Below are positions 7,300 through 15,275 of a stretch of DNA of 17,290 bases, piece by piece. Numbering within the stretch: the first letter of the stretch is position 1; every line of letters starts with the position of its first letter. Origin of the DNA: Alphaproteobacteria bacterium (GTDB taxonomy: Bacteria > Pseudomonadota > Alphaproteobacteria > SHVP01). A program made the translations under genes and the position numbers. The notes below the pieces were generated by a model. It was not told where the DNA came from. It searched no databases and saw only the letters and a program-made list of their open reading frames with translations. The stretch spans positions 1 to 17,290 of the forward strand of contig SHVP01000053.1 of NCBI GenBank assembly GCA_009694165.1. Direction: 5' to 3'.

Positions 7300-7745
7300 G
7301 CCGGACCGGCGTCGACCGGCTCAGCATAGCGCGCCAAGCCGTCTAGGCAGCCGTTCCAGCCGGCTTCGTGCCGTTGCCGCGTCGCCGTATCAGGCACGCG
7401 CTCATGGACGACCGTCACCTCGATCGAGGCGCCGGCCGGATCGAAGCGCACGATCACCCGTTCCGGTGCCTGCGCCGCGCCTTCGATCAGCCAACTGAAA
7501 ACGAGTTCGCGCGGCGGGCTGACACGCTCGAATTCACCGACAATCCACAACACATTGCCGTCGGGAAATTTGTTGGCGATCCGGTAGCGGCCGCCGGGCC
7601 GCAGATCGACGTCGGCTGCCGTACAGACGACCGATTCCGGACCCCACCAGCGTCTTAGGTGCTCGGGGCTGGTCCACAATTCGAACAATCGTTCGGCACT
7701 GGCACGAATCGTCCGCCGCACCACCAGACTGACGCTACCGATCAT
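7296..7745 (-). CDS. SRPBCC (AHSA1/START-like) domain protein
   Basis: A 149-residue single-domain protein of the AHSA1-type SRPBCC family, which folds into a deep hydrophobic ligand pocket. The family signature is near the N-terminus: RRTIRASAERLFELWTSPEH, then LRRWWGPE, and DLRPGGRYRI. The C-terminus has the usual amphipathic helix starting at HEAGWNGCLDGLARY. Proteins of this type are commonly encoded next to an ArsR repressor, as here; the ligand and reaction are unknown. The ATG at 7745 overlaps the end of the extended ArsR frame as ATGA, indicating coupling in the ancestral arrangement. With the premature TAG in ArsR, ribosomes would stop 51 bp short of this start. The stop overlaps that of the convergent racemase-like gene. 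Confidence 0.85.
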   Translation of the reverse strand: MIGSVSLVVRRTIRASAERLFELWTSPEHLRRWWGPESVVCTAADVDLRPGGRYRIANKFPDGNVLWIVGEFERVSPPRELVFSWLIEGAAQAPERVIVRFDPAGASIEVTVVHERVPDTATRQRHEAGWNGCLDGLARYAEPVDAGPA

Positions 7746-7798
7746 CCATTGTCCTCATTCTCGGCATAGTGGGCCAGCGAGGCCAGCGCCTCGCCCTA
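7742..7798 (-). other. In-frame continuation of ArsR beyond a TAG
   Basis: After TAG (7798-7796) the frame encodes GEALASLAHYAENEDNG and ends with a TGA at 7744-7742. This TGA overlaps the next gene's ATG (ATGA). In this ArsR group the segment after RYR is normally a Trp-containing helix; TGG to TAG is one transition. Both the sequence character and the 4 bp overlap argue that the ancestral gene was 117 codons plus stop and that the TAG is a nonsense change or an error. Confidence 0.7.
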
Positions 7799-8095
7799 CA
7801 GGGCGCGGTAGCGCGCCAGCCATTGCTGGATATCGGCAAGCGGTTCGGCACTGAGGCTGCAGCGATGCACGCGACCGTCCACCGCCCGGTCGACGAGTTT
7901 CGCTGCTTCCAGCACCCTGATGTGCTTCGACACGGCCGGACGCGACATCGCGAACGGGGCGGCGAGCTCGGTGATCATCGCCGGCCCTTCCGCCAGCCGG
8001 GCGAGCAGGGCCCGCCGAGTCCGATCGGAGAGCGCATAAAACACCCGGTCCAATTGATCTTCCGCCGATCGCTTCCCAACGGCCCTGTGTGCCAT
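7796..8095 (-). CDS. ArsR family transcriptional regulator, C-terminus apparently truncated by TAG
   Basis: A 99-residue winged-helix repressor. The N-terminus DRVFYALSDRTRRALLARLA (residues 17-36) and the helix-turn-helix ITELAAPFAMSRPAVSKHIR (41-60), followed by VLEAAKLVDR and a short wing, are typical of ArsR proteins that control SRPBCC genes. No Cys metal site is visible, so a metal sensor is unlikely. I chose the ATG at 8095 because GGGGGTGAG lies directly upstream; a start six codons earlier is possible. The frame ends WLARYRAL-TAG, where relatives usually continue with Trp and a final helix, and the same frame does continue (see next entry). The DNA-binding and most dimerisation parts are intact, so the truncated protein could still work. 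It is co-directional with the SRPBCC gene downstream. Confidence 0.85.
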   Translation of the reverse strand: MAHRAVGKRSAEDQLDRVFYALSDRTRRALLARLAEGPAMITELAAPFAMSRPAVSKHIRVLEAAKLVDRAVDGRVHRCSLSAEPLADIQQWLARYRAL

Positions 8096-8106
8096 CTCAC
8101 CCCCAA

Positions 8107-8141
8107 TTGCCAATAAGAAACCAAATGGTTACATTTTGCAA
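8107..8141. promoter_or_regulatory. Divergent promoters sharing one palindromic operator
   Basis: Plus strand: TTGCCA (8107-8112), 17 bp, TACATT (8130-8135), leading to the SRPBCC gene at 8180. Minus strand: TTGCAA (8141-8136), 17 bp, TCTTAT (8118-8113), leading to arsR at 8095. The 12 bp sequence AACCAAATGGTT (8119-8130; arms AACCA/TGGTT) lies in the spacer of both. An ArsR dimer bound there would block both promoters. Spacing and symmetry are seen directly; ArsR as the binder is inferred from its position. Confidence 0.6.
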
Positions 8142-8179
8142 GCCGGCACGAACCGGCGTCGCCTTTCGGGAGTAACACC

Positions 8180-8569
8180 GTGACGGCCCCAATCCACCAA
8201 GAAGTCACCCTGAACGCCAGCCTCAAGCAGGTCTATGAGGCATTTCTCGACGCCAAACAGCACAGCGCCTTTACCGGCGGCGCCCCCGCCGAGATCAGCC
8301 GTGAGGTCGGCGGCGCCTTTTCCTGCCACGGCGGCCAGATCGTCAGCCGCCACATCGAGCTGCTTGCCAACGGGCGCATCATCCAGGCCTGGCGCGTCAA
8401 TGCCTGGCCGGCCGGCGTCTATTCCATCGTCAAACTCGAACTGAAAAGCGAAGGCAAGACGACTCGCGTGATTCTCGACCAATCCGGCATTCCCGAAGGC
8501 GCCCGCGAACATCTCGAGGGCGGCTGGTCGGCGATGTATTGGGAGCCCCTGCGCCGGTATCTGGCGTAA
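8180..8569 (+). CDS. SRPBCC (AHSA1/START-like) domain protein
   Basis: A 129-residue single-domain protein starting at a GTG, with GGGAG about eight bases upstream. The pattern is APIHQEVTLNASLKQVYEAF, then a Gly-rich FTGGAPAEISREVGGAFSCH turn, RIIQAWRVNAWP, and a C-terminal helix around EHLEGGWSAMYWEPLRRYL. This is the shorter AHSA1 subtype (as in SRPBCC proteins related to the Aha1 C-terminal domain), distinct from the minus-strand SRPBCC protein. No catalytic residues can be named; such proteins bind hydrophobic ligands or chaperone clients. It shares a divergent regulatory region with arsR and is followed by a good intrinsic terminator, so it is probably a one-gene transcript controlled by that repressor. 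Confidence 0.82.
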   Translation: MTAPIHQEVTLNASLKQVYEAFLDAKQHSAFTGGAPAEISREVGGAFSCHGGQIVSRHIELLANGRIIQAWRVNAWPAGVYSIVKLELKSEGKTTRVILDQSGIPEGAREHLEGGWSAMYWEPLRRYLA

Positions 8570-8582
8570 CTCCGCCTCGGCG

Positions 8583-8612
8583 GCGGCCCGCTAAGGGCGC
8601 CGCTCCTTTTTT
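8583..8612 (+). terminator. Rho-independent terminator after the SRPBCC gene
   Basis: A GC-rich stem (GCGGC at 8583-8587 with GCCGC at 8599-8603, extended by CC/GG inside) is followed three bases later by six T (8607-8612). It lies 14 bp after the stop of the plus-strand SRPBCC gene. It separates that gene from the convergent modC, which ends at 8627. Confidence 0.65.
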
Positions 8613-8626
8613 CGCGCAGCGCCGAC

Positions 8627-9763
8627 CTAGAGGGGCGGCGGCGTCCCCGACCACGACGCCAGCAGCGCCACGCTCTTGATCTGGGCGAAGACGCCGACGC
8701 CCGGTCGAAGCGCTAGGACCTCCTGGGACTTGCGGGTGACGCGCGCTAGGAGCCGGGCCCCAGAGCCATCGGCTCCGAGCCCGACCACGATGTTCATCTG
8801 CACCCCCGCCTCGTCGTGGCGATCGACCGACAGGATTTGCGCCGGCAGGCAGTTGACGATGGTCGAGTCCGTTGGCCGGGAATGCGCAAAGCTGACGTCC
8901 GACGCCCTGATGCGAAGACGGCGGCGCATTCCGATGCCGCCCAGGCGACCGGGAACGGTCAGTGTCCCACCAGAAACCGACAACGTCGTCAGCGAATAGG
9001 CCTGGTCAACGGAAACGACCGCCCCTTCGAGGGTCACCGCCGCCTCGGGTGCATGGGAGAGCGGGAGGGACGGATCGGCCTCGAGGGTGGACAGCGGACC
9101 AGCGGCCAGGACGCGACCACGATCCAGCAACACAAGCGTGTCGGCCAAGCGTTCGATCTCGGTCATGTCATGGCTGACATAGATGATCGGGATCGACAGC
9201 TTCTCGTGGAACACTTCGAAATAGGGGAGAATTTCGTCTTTGGTGATGCGATCGAGCGCGGACAAGGGCTCATCCATCAACAGCAGGCGAGGCTGCGATA
9301 GGAGGGCCCGACCGACGGCGACGCGTTGGCGCTCGCCACCGGAGAGATGCGCCGGCGCCCGCGCCAACAGGGACCCGATTCCCAGAAGATCGATCACGTC
9401 GTCGAGGTGAATCGCCGTCGCAGCGCCCGTGCGCTTCGCACGGCGATAGCCGTACAGAAGATTTTGGCGAACCGACAGATGGGCAAACAGGCTCGCCTCC
9501 TGGAAGACGTAGCCGATCGGTCGTTCATGCGGTTGGCAAAACGTCTCCGAGGCATCGTCCTGCCAGACCTCGCCGGCCACCGTCAGCCGGCCAGGCAGCC
9601 GCTGCAAGCCGGCTAGGCAGCGCAAGATCGTCGTCTTGCCGCAACCGGACGGTCCAAACAGCCCGGTCACGCCGCGCATCGGCGCCTCGATGGCGACGTC
9701 AAGGGCGAAGGTTCCCAGCAAGCCGGCGTAGCGCGCAACGATGGTGGCGTCGTTGACCGTCAT
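8627..9763 (-). CDS. modC: Molybdate ABC transporter ATP-binding protein
   Basis: A 378-residue ABC ATPase that powers molybdate import through ModB. Walker A is GPSGCGKT (37-44), the Q-loop is FQEAS (87-91), the signature is LSGGERQ (140-146), Walker B is LLLMDEP (160-166) and the switch His is H198. A C-terminal TOBE/Mop-type oxyanion-binding domain spans roughly 305-370, which distinguishes ModC from other importers. The ATG at 9763 overlaps the modB stop as ATGA, so the two subunits are translationally coupled. It is the last gene of the minus-strand run that begins with the molybdoenzyme subunits. Length and motifs are complete. Confidence 0.95.
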   Translation of the reverse strand: MTVNDATIVARYAGLLGTFALDVAIEAPMRGVTGLFGPSGCGKTTILRCLAGLQRLPGRLTVAGEVWQDDASETFCQPHERPIGYVFQEASLFAHLSVRQNLLYGYRRAKRTGAATAIHLDDVIDLLGIGSLLARAPAHLSGGERQRVAVGRALLSQPRLLLMDEPLSALDRITKDEILPYFEVFHEKLSIPIIYVSHDMTEIERLADTLVLLDRGRVLAAGPLSTLEADPSLPLSHAPEAAVTLEGAVVSVDQAYSLTTLSVSGGTLTVPGRLGGIGMRRRLRIRASDVSFAHSRPTDSTIVNCLPAQILSVDRHDEAGVQMNIVVGLGADGSGARLLARVTRKSQEVLALRPGVGVFAQIKSVALLASWSGTPPPL

Positions 9764-10443
9764 GGTCCGAGCCTCCCAATTCGTTTTTGCAATACCTGCA
9801 TGGCGAGGATGACGACGAAGGCGAAGACCAGCATGCCGCCGGCAAGGATGTGCGCCTGCGTCCACCGCAGCGTCTCGACGTATTCATAGATGGCGATCGA
9901 GAGGACCTTGGTCTGATTTGGGATGCTGCCGCCGATCATCAAGACGACGCCGAATTCGCCGATCGTATGGCTGAAACCGAGGACCGCGCCGGTGACGAAA
10001 CCCGGCCGGGCGAGCGGCAGCGCCACCGTCCAGAAGCGGTCGAAAGGCGCCGCCCGCAGGGTGGCCGCTACCTCGAGTGGCCGATCGCCGAACGCCTCAA
10101 ACGCGTTGCGGATCGGTTGCACGACGAAGGGCATCGAATAGAGAATCGAGCCGATGACCAAAGCCTCGAACGTAAAGGCGAGCGTGCGGGCGCCCCACAG
10201 GCCTGCGAGCGCGCCGCCCGGTCCATTCGGCCCGAGAAAAATCAGCAGATAGAAGCCGAGCACCGTCGGCGGCAGAACGAGCGGTAGCGCCACCACCGCC
10301 GCAACGGCCTCCTTCCAGCGCGCCTTCGAGCGCGCCAGCCACCAGGCGATGGGCGTGCCGATGACCAGCAGCGCGATGGTGGTCACCGTCGCCAGGATCA
10401 GGGTCAGCCTGATCGGCGGCCAAAGCTCGGAAAGTTCGAACAC
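9760..10443 (-). CDS. modB: Molybdate ABC transporter permease
   Basis: A 227-residue inner-membrane permease with about five to six transmembrane segments (for example [15 protein letters not shown] and [20 protein letters not shown]). The cytoplasmic coupling loop is [20 protein letters not shown], the EAA motif that contacts ModC. The segment [17 protein letters not shown] is characteristic of ModB/CysW-type permeases. The start is a GTG at 10443, 13 bp after the modA stop; no better ATG lies near the family N-terminus. It works with ModA and ModC in high-affinity molybdate (or tungstate) uptake. The stop overlaps the modC start. Confidence 0.94.
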   Translation of the reverse strand: MFELSELWPPIRLTLILATVTTIALLVIGTPIAWWLARSKARWKEAVAAVVALPLVLPPTVLGFYLLIFLGPNGPGGALAGLWGARTLAFTFEALVIGSILYSMPFVVQPIRNAFEAFGDRPLEVAATLRAAPFDRFWTVALPLARPGFVTGAVLGFSHTIGEFGVVLMIGGSIPNQTKVLSIAIYEYVETLRWTQAHILAGGMLVFAFVVILAMQVLQKRIGRLGP

Positions 10444-10456
10444 GGGATGGGCCGGG

Positions 10457-11215
10457 CTATTCCAGGCTGCCGTAACCGTATTTTGCTTTGACCTGCATCG
10501 CCTCCGGCCCGTTGAGAAAGGCGATGAAGTCGCGAGCCGCAGCGTTGCCCGCTGCCTTGGTCAGGAGAATCGCGTCCTGCCTGATCGGCGCATAGAGATT
10601 GCCCGGTACTACCCAGCGAGAACCCTCCGAATGACCGGCAATCTGGGACAGCGCGATGAAACCGACCTCGGCGTTGCCGGTGTCGACAAACTGGTAGGTC
10701 TGCACGACGTTCTGCCCTTCGACGATCTTTGGCGTCAGTTTCTCGTAGATGCCGAGTGCTTTCATGGTGTCGATCGCCGCCCGACCATAGGGTGCTACCG
10801 CCGGATTGGCGATTGCCAGCTTGGCGAAATTGCCGTCCCGGAGGGTCTGCTCGCCTCTGACGGCGTCCTTCGCCTTGCTGAACAGTACGAGCCTGCCCAC
10901 GGCATAGGTGAACTGCGTCGCCGGGACCGCGAGGCCGTCCGTTCCCATCTTGGTGGCGGTCGCTTCATCGGCCGAGAGAAAGACATCGAACGGCGCGCCT
11001 TGGTGGATCTGGGCGAACAATTGGCCTGTCGCGCCGAAGCTGAGAATGGCCTTGTGGCCGGTCTTCTTCTCCCATGCCGCCGCCGTTCCCTTAGCCGCGT
11101 CGGTGAAATTGGCGGCGACCGCGACGCTGATCGCCGCGGCATGGGCCGGAGGCGCCAGCACCAGAAGCGTTATGCCCGCCGCGATCGCGCCAACGAATCG
11201 ACTGAGGAACGACAT
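10457..11215 (-). CDS. modA: Molybdate-binding periplasmic protein
   Basis: A 252-residue periplasmic binding protein. The signal peptide is [20 protein letters not shown] with a likely cleavage site after APPAHA (residue 26). The mature protein begins ISVAVAANF, the ModA hallmark, followed by [16 protein letters not shown] (55-70), [11 protein letters not shown] (73-83), [12 protein letters not shown] (136-147) and [13 protein letters not shown] (179-191). These loops carry the Ser/Ala/Tyr ligands for the oxyanion in ModA. The ATG at 11215 is preceded by AAGGGAGAG, a good ribosome-binding site. The gene starts 44 bp after the malonyl-CoA decarboxylase stop with no terminator between them, so shared transcription is likely. 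Confidence 0.95.
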   Translation of the reverse strand: MSFLSRFVGAIAAGITLLVLAPPAHAAAISVAVAANFTDAAKGTAAAWEKKTGHKAILSFGATGQLFAQIHQGAPFDVFLSADEATATKMGTDGLAVPATQFTYAVGRLVLFSKAKDAVRGEQTLRDGNFAKLAIANPAVAPYGRAAIDTMKALGIYEKLTPKIVEGQNVVQTYQFVDTGNAEVGFIALSQIAGHSEGSRWVVPGNLYAPIRQDAILLTKAAGNAAARDFIAFLNGPEAMQVKAKYGYGSLE

Positions 11216-11259
11216 CGGCCTCTCCCTTCTTCGTCGGCTTTCCCATCCGGGCAACTCGG

Positions 11260-12663
11260 TCAGTCCGCGGCAGCGCGGGCGCCAAGCGCACGGCGCATGA
11301 ACGGCCGCCGCTTCGATCCCGCCGGTCGGGGCGGCGATGGCAGGAACCCAGTGACCAGGGGGCCGGCGGCGACCTCGCCGCTATTGGCATAGGCTTCGTG
11401 GTTGTGCTCGATCGCCGCGAGATCATAAAGATAGTTGACCATCAAACCAGCCGACTGCTCGACGCCCTTGGTAGAGAGGTCGCCATTCCAATTGAGGCGT
11501 TCGAGGCGCGCGCCGTTGCCAAGGTGAAAGCGGGCCACCGGATCGATCGGTCGGCGGCCGGACCCAGTCTTGGCGTGCAGGAAATACACCGCCGCAGCCG
11601 CCAACAGAGCGTCGCGTGCCGCCCCGTCGCCATCGGCAAAGCCGCGCCAATCGGCAGATACCACCGGCTCGAGCGCCGCCAGCGCCGGTGGTGGCAACAG
11701 GGCGTTGCTCCGCTCGGTGATTTCCCGCCGCAGCCACCGACCCAGACCAGGCGCGGGTGACAACGTAACAAAGCGCTCGATTCCGGGAACGTCGCGCTTC
11801 AAATCTTCCACCACCTGCTTGATCAGGAAGTGGCCGAACGTCACGCCCTTCAGCCCCGGCTGGCAATTCGAGATCGAGTAGAAAACCGCGGTTCGCGCCC
11901 GGTCGGGTCCCAACGGTGCCCGCGACAGATCCAGCAACGGCGCAATCGCCCCCGGCATGTCCTCGGTAAGCGCCACCTCGACGAAAATCAACGGCTCGTC
12001 GGCGAGCCGTGGATGGAAGAAGGCATAGCAGCGCCGGTCGGGCGGCTCGATCCGGTTGCGCAGGTCGTCCCAGCTTTGGATTGTATGCACCGCCTCGTAA
12101 CGAATGATCTTTTCGAGGATGTTGGCTGGAGTCGTCCAATCGATTCGCCGTAACACCAGGAAACCGCGGTTGAACCATGAGCGGAACAGCAACGCGAAGT
12201 CGGTATCGAGCGGTTCGAGCTCGGACTGCTCCTCGAGCCCGGCCAGCACGTCCTCGCGCATGCGCACCAACGCCGTGGTGCCGTTGGGCGCGAGATTGAG
12301 CCGACGCATGACTTCCTGTCGTCGCGGCATCGCGGCGGCCGTTAGTGCCGCCATGGTCGTCGGATTCTTGTCGGCGACATAGGCTTCGATCGCCCGGTCG
12401 AGCCGCGGCAAATGGGGCCCGTATCGGGTGGCGAGCGCATGCAGATAGAAGCCACGCTCCTCCGCCGACGACGCCGCGTAGCGATCAAGGACCTCTTGCG
12501 CCAACGCGACGCCAGAGGCCTCGCCCCGCACCGACAGCAGCGCCTCGGTCAGTTCGATCAGGTCAACCGGGCGCGCGCCCACGACGGCGCGATCAAGCCC
12601 GATCAGGCTGCGCCCACGCTCGGCAATCGAGCCAAGCAGATCGTGGAAGAAACTGCGCTCCAT
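11260..12663 (-). CDS. Malonyl-CoA decarboxylase
   Basis: A 467-residue protein of the MLYCD/MatA family, which converts malonyl-CoA to acetyl-CoA and CO2. Residues 1-180 form the helical N-terminal domain and the rest a GNAT-like catalytic domain. Conserved segments are GHFLIKQVVEDLKRDVPGIE (277-296), FVTLSPAPGLGRWL (298-311), FHLGNGARLERLNW (379-392) and MVNYLYDLAAIEHNHEAY (408-425). S302 and H380 correspond to the catalytic Ser-His pair of the human enzyme (Ser329, His423). No mitochondrial-type or secretion signal is present, so it is cytoplasmic. In bacteria the family usually sits in mat operons with malonyl-CoA synthetase and a malonate transporter; neither is here. Instead it lies between the MoaD-like gene (81 bp upstream) and modA (44 bp downstream). 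The start at 12663 has only a weak ribosome-binding site. Confidence 0.92.
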   Translation of the reverse strand: MERSFFHDLLGSIAERGRSLIGLDRAVVGARPVDLIELTEALLSVRGEASGVALAQEVLDRYAASSAEERGFYLHALATRYGPHLPRLDRAIEAYVADKNPTTMAALTAAAMPRRQEVMRRLNLAPNGTTALVRMREDVLAGLEEQSELEPLDTDFALLFRSWFNRGFLVLRRIDWTTPANILEKIIRYEAVHTIQSWDDLRNRIEPPDRRCYAFFHPRLADEPLIFVEVALTEDMPGAIAPLLDLSRAPLGPDRARTAVFYSISNCQPGLKGVTFGHFLIKQVVEDLKRDVPGIERFVTLSPAPGLGRWLRREITERSNALLPPPALAALEPVVSADWRGFADGDGAARDALLAAAAVYFLHAKTGSGRRPIDPVARFHLGNGARLERLNWNGDLSTKGVEQSAGLMVNYLYDLAAIEHNHEAYANSGEVAAGPLVTGFLPSPPRPAGSKRRPFMRRALGARAAAD

Positions 12664-12744
12664 GGTCGTCTCACCGAACGGATGCGGGGCCTAGGACGCT
12701 GTCATTCTATCGCCCCCGTCGAGCGGCCGCAGCAATAGCCGGGC

Positions 12745-12993
12745 TCAGCCGCCGCCGATGCGAGGGATCAAGAATATCTCCGAGTCCGGCCGCAGGCTGG
12801 TGCCATAGGCGTCCTGGTGGATTTCGCCGTCGATGGCGATGGCCATACCGGCCTCGATCTGGTGCCCGAGGCCCGGAAACCGCTGGTCGAGCTCGAGGAT
12901 CAGCCGCCGGACGGTGGTGGCGGTTACCTCGACCTCGGTGGCGCCGCCAGTAAAGCCGAGGCAGGCGCTCCCCGAGAATCGGACTAGCGGCAT
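12745..12993 (-). CDS. MoaD/ThiS family sulfur-carrier-like protein
   Basis: An 82-residue beta-grasp protein ending ...IFLIPRIGGG. The C-terminal Gly-Gly is the residue pair that is adenylated and thiocarboxylated in MoaD and ThiS. Visible family features are VRRLILELDQRFPGL (28-42), MAIAIDGEI (50-58) and the LRPDSEIFLIP (67-77) strand before the tail. MoaD is the small subunit of molybdopterin synthase and supplies the dithiolene sulfur of the molybdenum cofactor. The gene starts 5 bp after the stop of the molybdopterin subunit, so it belongs to that operon. No moaE or moeB is present in the window. It may be a general MoaD copy, a dedicated carrier for this enzyme, or a carrier for another sulfur reaction. 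The product is too small for ATPase activity itself. Confidence 0.82.
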   Translation of the reverse strand: MPLVRFSGSACLGFTGGATEVEVTATTVRRLILELDQRFPGLGHQIEAGMAIAIDGEIHQDAYGTSLRPDSEIFLIPRIGGG

Positions 12994-12998
12994 CGTCC

Positions 12999-15275
12999 CT
13001 ATGCGCCGGCCTTGTCGATCGCCGCGAGCAGACGTGGCGGCGAGATCGGCAGGTCGGGCATGCGGATTCCGATCGCGTCGCGGATCGCATTGGCCACGGC
13101 GGCCATGGGCGGCACGATCGGCACCTCGCCGACGCCACGGGCGCCGTAGGGGTGCGCCGGGTTCGGCACCTCGACGAGGACCGAATCGATCATCGGCAGG
13201 TCCGACGCCACCGGTACCCGGTAGTCGAGGAATCCTGGGTTCTCGAGCCGGCCCTTGGAATCGTAGACATACTCCTCGTTGAGGGCCCAGCCCACGCCTT
13301 GGGCCACGCCCCCTTGGATCTGCCCCTCGACATAGCTCGGGTGAATGGCGCGGCCGACGTCTTGCACCGCGGTGTAGCGCAAGATGGTGACCCGGCCGGT
13401 CTCGCGGTCGACCTCGACGTCGCAGACGTGAGTGGCAAAACTCGGTCCCGCCCCTTGTGCATTGAGCGAGACTTCCGACCCGATCGGTCCGCCGGTCTTG
13501 CCCGCCACCGCGGCGATTTGCGCCAGGGTCAGCGGCGGAAAGTTGCCGGCATTGGCGCCGGCCGGTACCGCGCGGCCATCCTTCCAATCGACCGCATCCG
13601 GGCTGATCTCCCAGATCATGGCGGCGCGCCGTTTCAGTTGGTCGACCACGTTTTCAGCCGCCTGGATCGTCGCCATGCCGGTCGCAAAGGTGACCCGGCT
13701 GCCGCCGGTCATGAAGCTGAAGCCGATCGAACTGGTGTCGCCGACGATCGGCCGCACCCGCTCGACCGGAATACCCAATACCTCGGCCGCCATCATCGCC
13801 ATCGAGGCGCGCGAGCCGCCGATGTCGGGGTTGCCGGAAACGACGACGGCGGTGCCGTCCTCGTTGATGTGGACCGCCGCACTCGATTCGCCGCCAACGT
13901 TGAACCAGAAGCCCGAGGCAACGCCGCGACCCTGGTTCGGACCCAGCTTGATCTTGTAGTGCGGGTGCGTCTTCGCCGCGGTCAGGGTTTCGACATAGCC
14001 CACGTTCTTGAAGGTGGGTCCATAGGCCGCCTTGGTCCCATCCTTGGCGGCGTTCTTTTCACGCAGGGCGATGGGGTCGATTGCGAGCTTGCGCGCCAAA
14101 TCGTCCATGCAGCTTTCGACGGCAAAGGCGACGATGGGCGCGCCGGGAGCGCGGTAGGCCGCCACTTTTGGTCGATTGCTGACCACGTCGTAGCCGGTGA
14201 CTACCACGTTCTTCAGGTCGTAGGTGGCGAAGGCCGTCATGCAGCCTGGTCCGACCGGCGAACCGGGAAAGGCCCCGGCCTGATACTTGAGAACGGCTTG
14301 CGCGGCGGTGATGCGACCGGCCTTGGTGGCGCCGATCTTCACTTCGATGACGCCGCCCGACGTCGGCCCGGTGGCGCGGAAGACATCCTCGCGCGTCATC
14401 ACCATCTTGACCGAACGTCCGCTCTTGCGCGACAGCGCGAGCGCCAATGGCTCCAGGTACACCAACGTCTTGCCGCCGAAGCCGCCACCAATCTCGGCCG
14501 GCGTAACACGGATGTTGGAGAGATCGATGCCCAGCAGCTTCGCGCAATAAGCGCGCACCATGAATTGACCTTGGCTCGAGGTCCATAGCTGGCACTGGCC
14601 ATCCGCTCCATGTGTGGCGACGCAGGCATGCGGCTCGATGTAGGCCTGGTGGACCGGCTGGGTGGTGTAACGGCCTTCGGCAATCACCTCGGCTTCCCGG
14701 AAGCCCACGGCGACATCGCCCAACTTGAATTCGATCCGCTTGGCGACATTCGACGGCTTGGTGAGCTTGGGTTCGACTCCCTGGGTGATCAGATCGTCGT
14801 GCAGGAGCGGCGCGTTCGCCGCCATCGCCGCTTCGACGTCGATCACGTGGGGCAGAATCTCGTAGTCGACCTCGATTAGGTCGAGCGCCTGATCGGCGAT
14901 GGCTGTCGAGGTGGCGGCGACCGCGGCTACCGCATGTCCTTCGTACAACACCTTGTCGCGCGCCATGCAGTTGCGTGACAGGTCGCGGAAGTTCATCGGC
15001 CCCTCGCCCATGAAGGCTTCCTCCGACGCAATCTCCGGCAGGTCGGCGGCGGTCATGACGGCGAGGACGCCGGCGAGCGCCTTGGCCTTCTTGATGTTGA
15101 TCGAGCGAATGCGCGCGTGCGCATGGGGGCTGCGCTTCACCTTGCCGACCAACATGCCGGGCAATGCCAGATCGGCGCCAAAGGCCGCGCGTCCCACCAC
15201 CTTGTCGACGCCGTCCGGCCGAATCGGGCGCGTCCCCACGACCTTCAGGCCGGGCTTGTCTTTGAGCATGGTCAT
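12999..15275 (-). CDS. Xanthine dehydrogenase family, molybdopterin-binding (large) subunit
   Basis: A 758-residue large subunit of a three-subunit molybdenum hydroxylase. These enzymes hydroxylate a C-H bond with water and pass electrons to 2Fe-2S clusters and FAD. Cofactor motifs are in order: PHACVATHGADG (215-226), IGGGFGGKT (262-270), the loop AYRAPGAP (373-380), DIGGS (484-488), QGGVAQGVGWAL (654-665) and GARGVGEVP (711-719), in which E717 is the catalytic Glu. The active-site loop is AYRAPG, not the AYRCSF loop of CO dehydrogenase, so it is not a form-I CoxL. The substrate could be a heterocycle, aldehyde or other small aromatic. The start at 15275 overlaps the 2Fe-2S subunit stop (ATGA). 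The protein has no Tat signal and is probably cytoplasmic. Confidence 0.92.
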   Translation of the reverse strand: MTMLKDKPGLKVVGTRPIRPDGVDKVVGRAAFGADLALPGMLVGKVKRSPHAHARIRSINIKKAKALAGVLAVMTAADLPEIASEEAFMGEGPMNFRDLSRNCMARDKVLYEGHAVAAVAATSTAIADQALDLIEVDYEILPHVIDVEAAMAANAPLLHDDLITQGVEPKLTKPSNVAKRIEFKLGDVAVGFREAEVIAEGRYTTQPVHQAYIEPHACVATHGADGQCQLWTSSQGQFMVRAYCAKLLGIDLSNIRVTPAEIGGGFGGKTLVYLEPLALALSRKSGRSVKMVMTREDVFRATGPTSGGVIEVKIGATKAGRITAAQAVLKYQAGAFPGSPVGPGCMTAFATYDLKNVVVTGYDVVSNRPKVAAYRAPGAPIVAFAVESCMDDLARKLAIDPIALREKNAAKDGTKAAYGPTFKNVGYVETLTAAKTHPHYKIKLGPNQGRGVASGFWFNVGGESSAAVHINEDGTAVVVSGNPDIGGSRASMAMMAAEVLGIPVERVRPIVGDTSSIGFSFMTGGSRVTFATGMATIQAAENVVDQLKRRAAMIWEISPDAVDWKDGRAVPAGANAGNFPPLTLAQIAAVAGKTGGPIGSEVSLNAQGAGPSFATHVCDVEVDRETGRVTILRYTAVQDVGRAIHPSYVEGQIQGGVAQGVGWALNEEYVYDSKGRLENPGFLDYRVPVASDLPMIDSVLVEVPNPAHPYGARGVGEVPIVPPMAAVANAIRDAIGIRMPDLPISPPRLLAAIDKAGA

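Noticed and set aside
10349..11392. Long plus-strand open frame opposite modA and modB
   Set aside because: Antisense shadow: modA and modB on the other strand have full family motifs, and no ribosome site or motif supports this frame.
13152..14588. Long open frame on the plus strand opposite the molybdopterin subunit gene
   Set aside because: It is the antisense of a well-conserved coding region; its translation has no recognisable motif and reflects high GC, which removes stop codons.
12999..15275. Aerobic CO dehydrogenase large subunit (CoxL)
   Set aside because: The active-site loop reads AYRAPG, not the AYRCSF of form-I CoxL, so a general xanthine-dehydrogenase-family call is safer.
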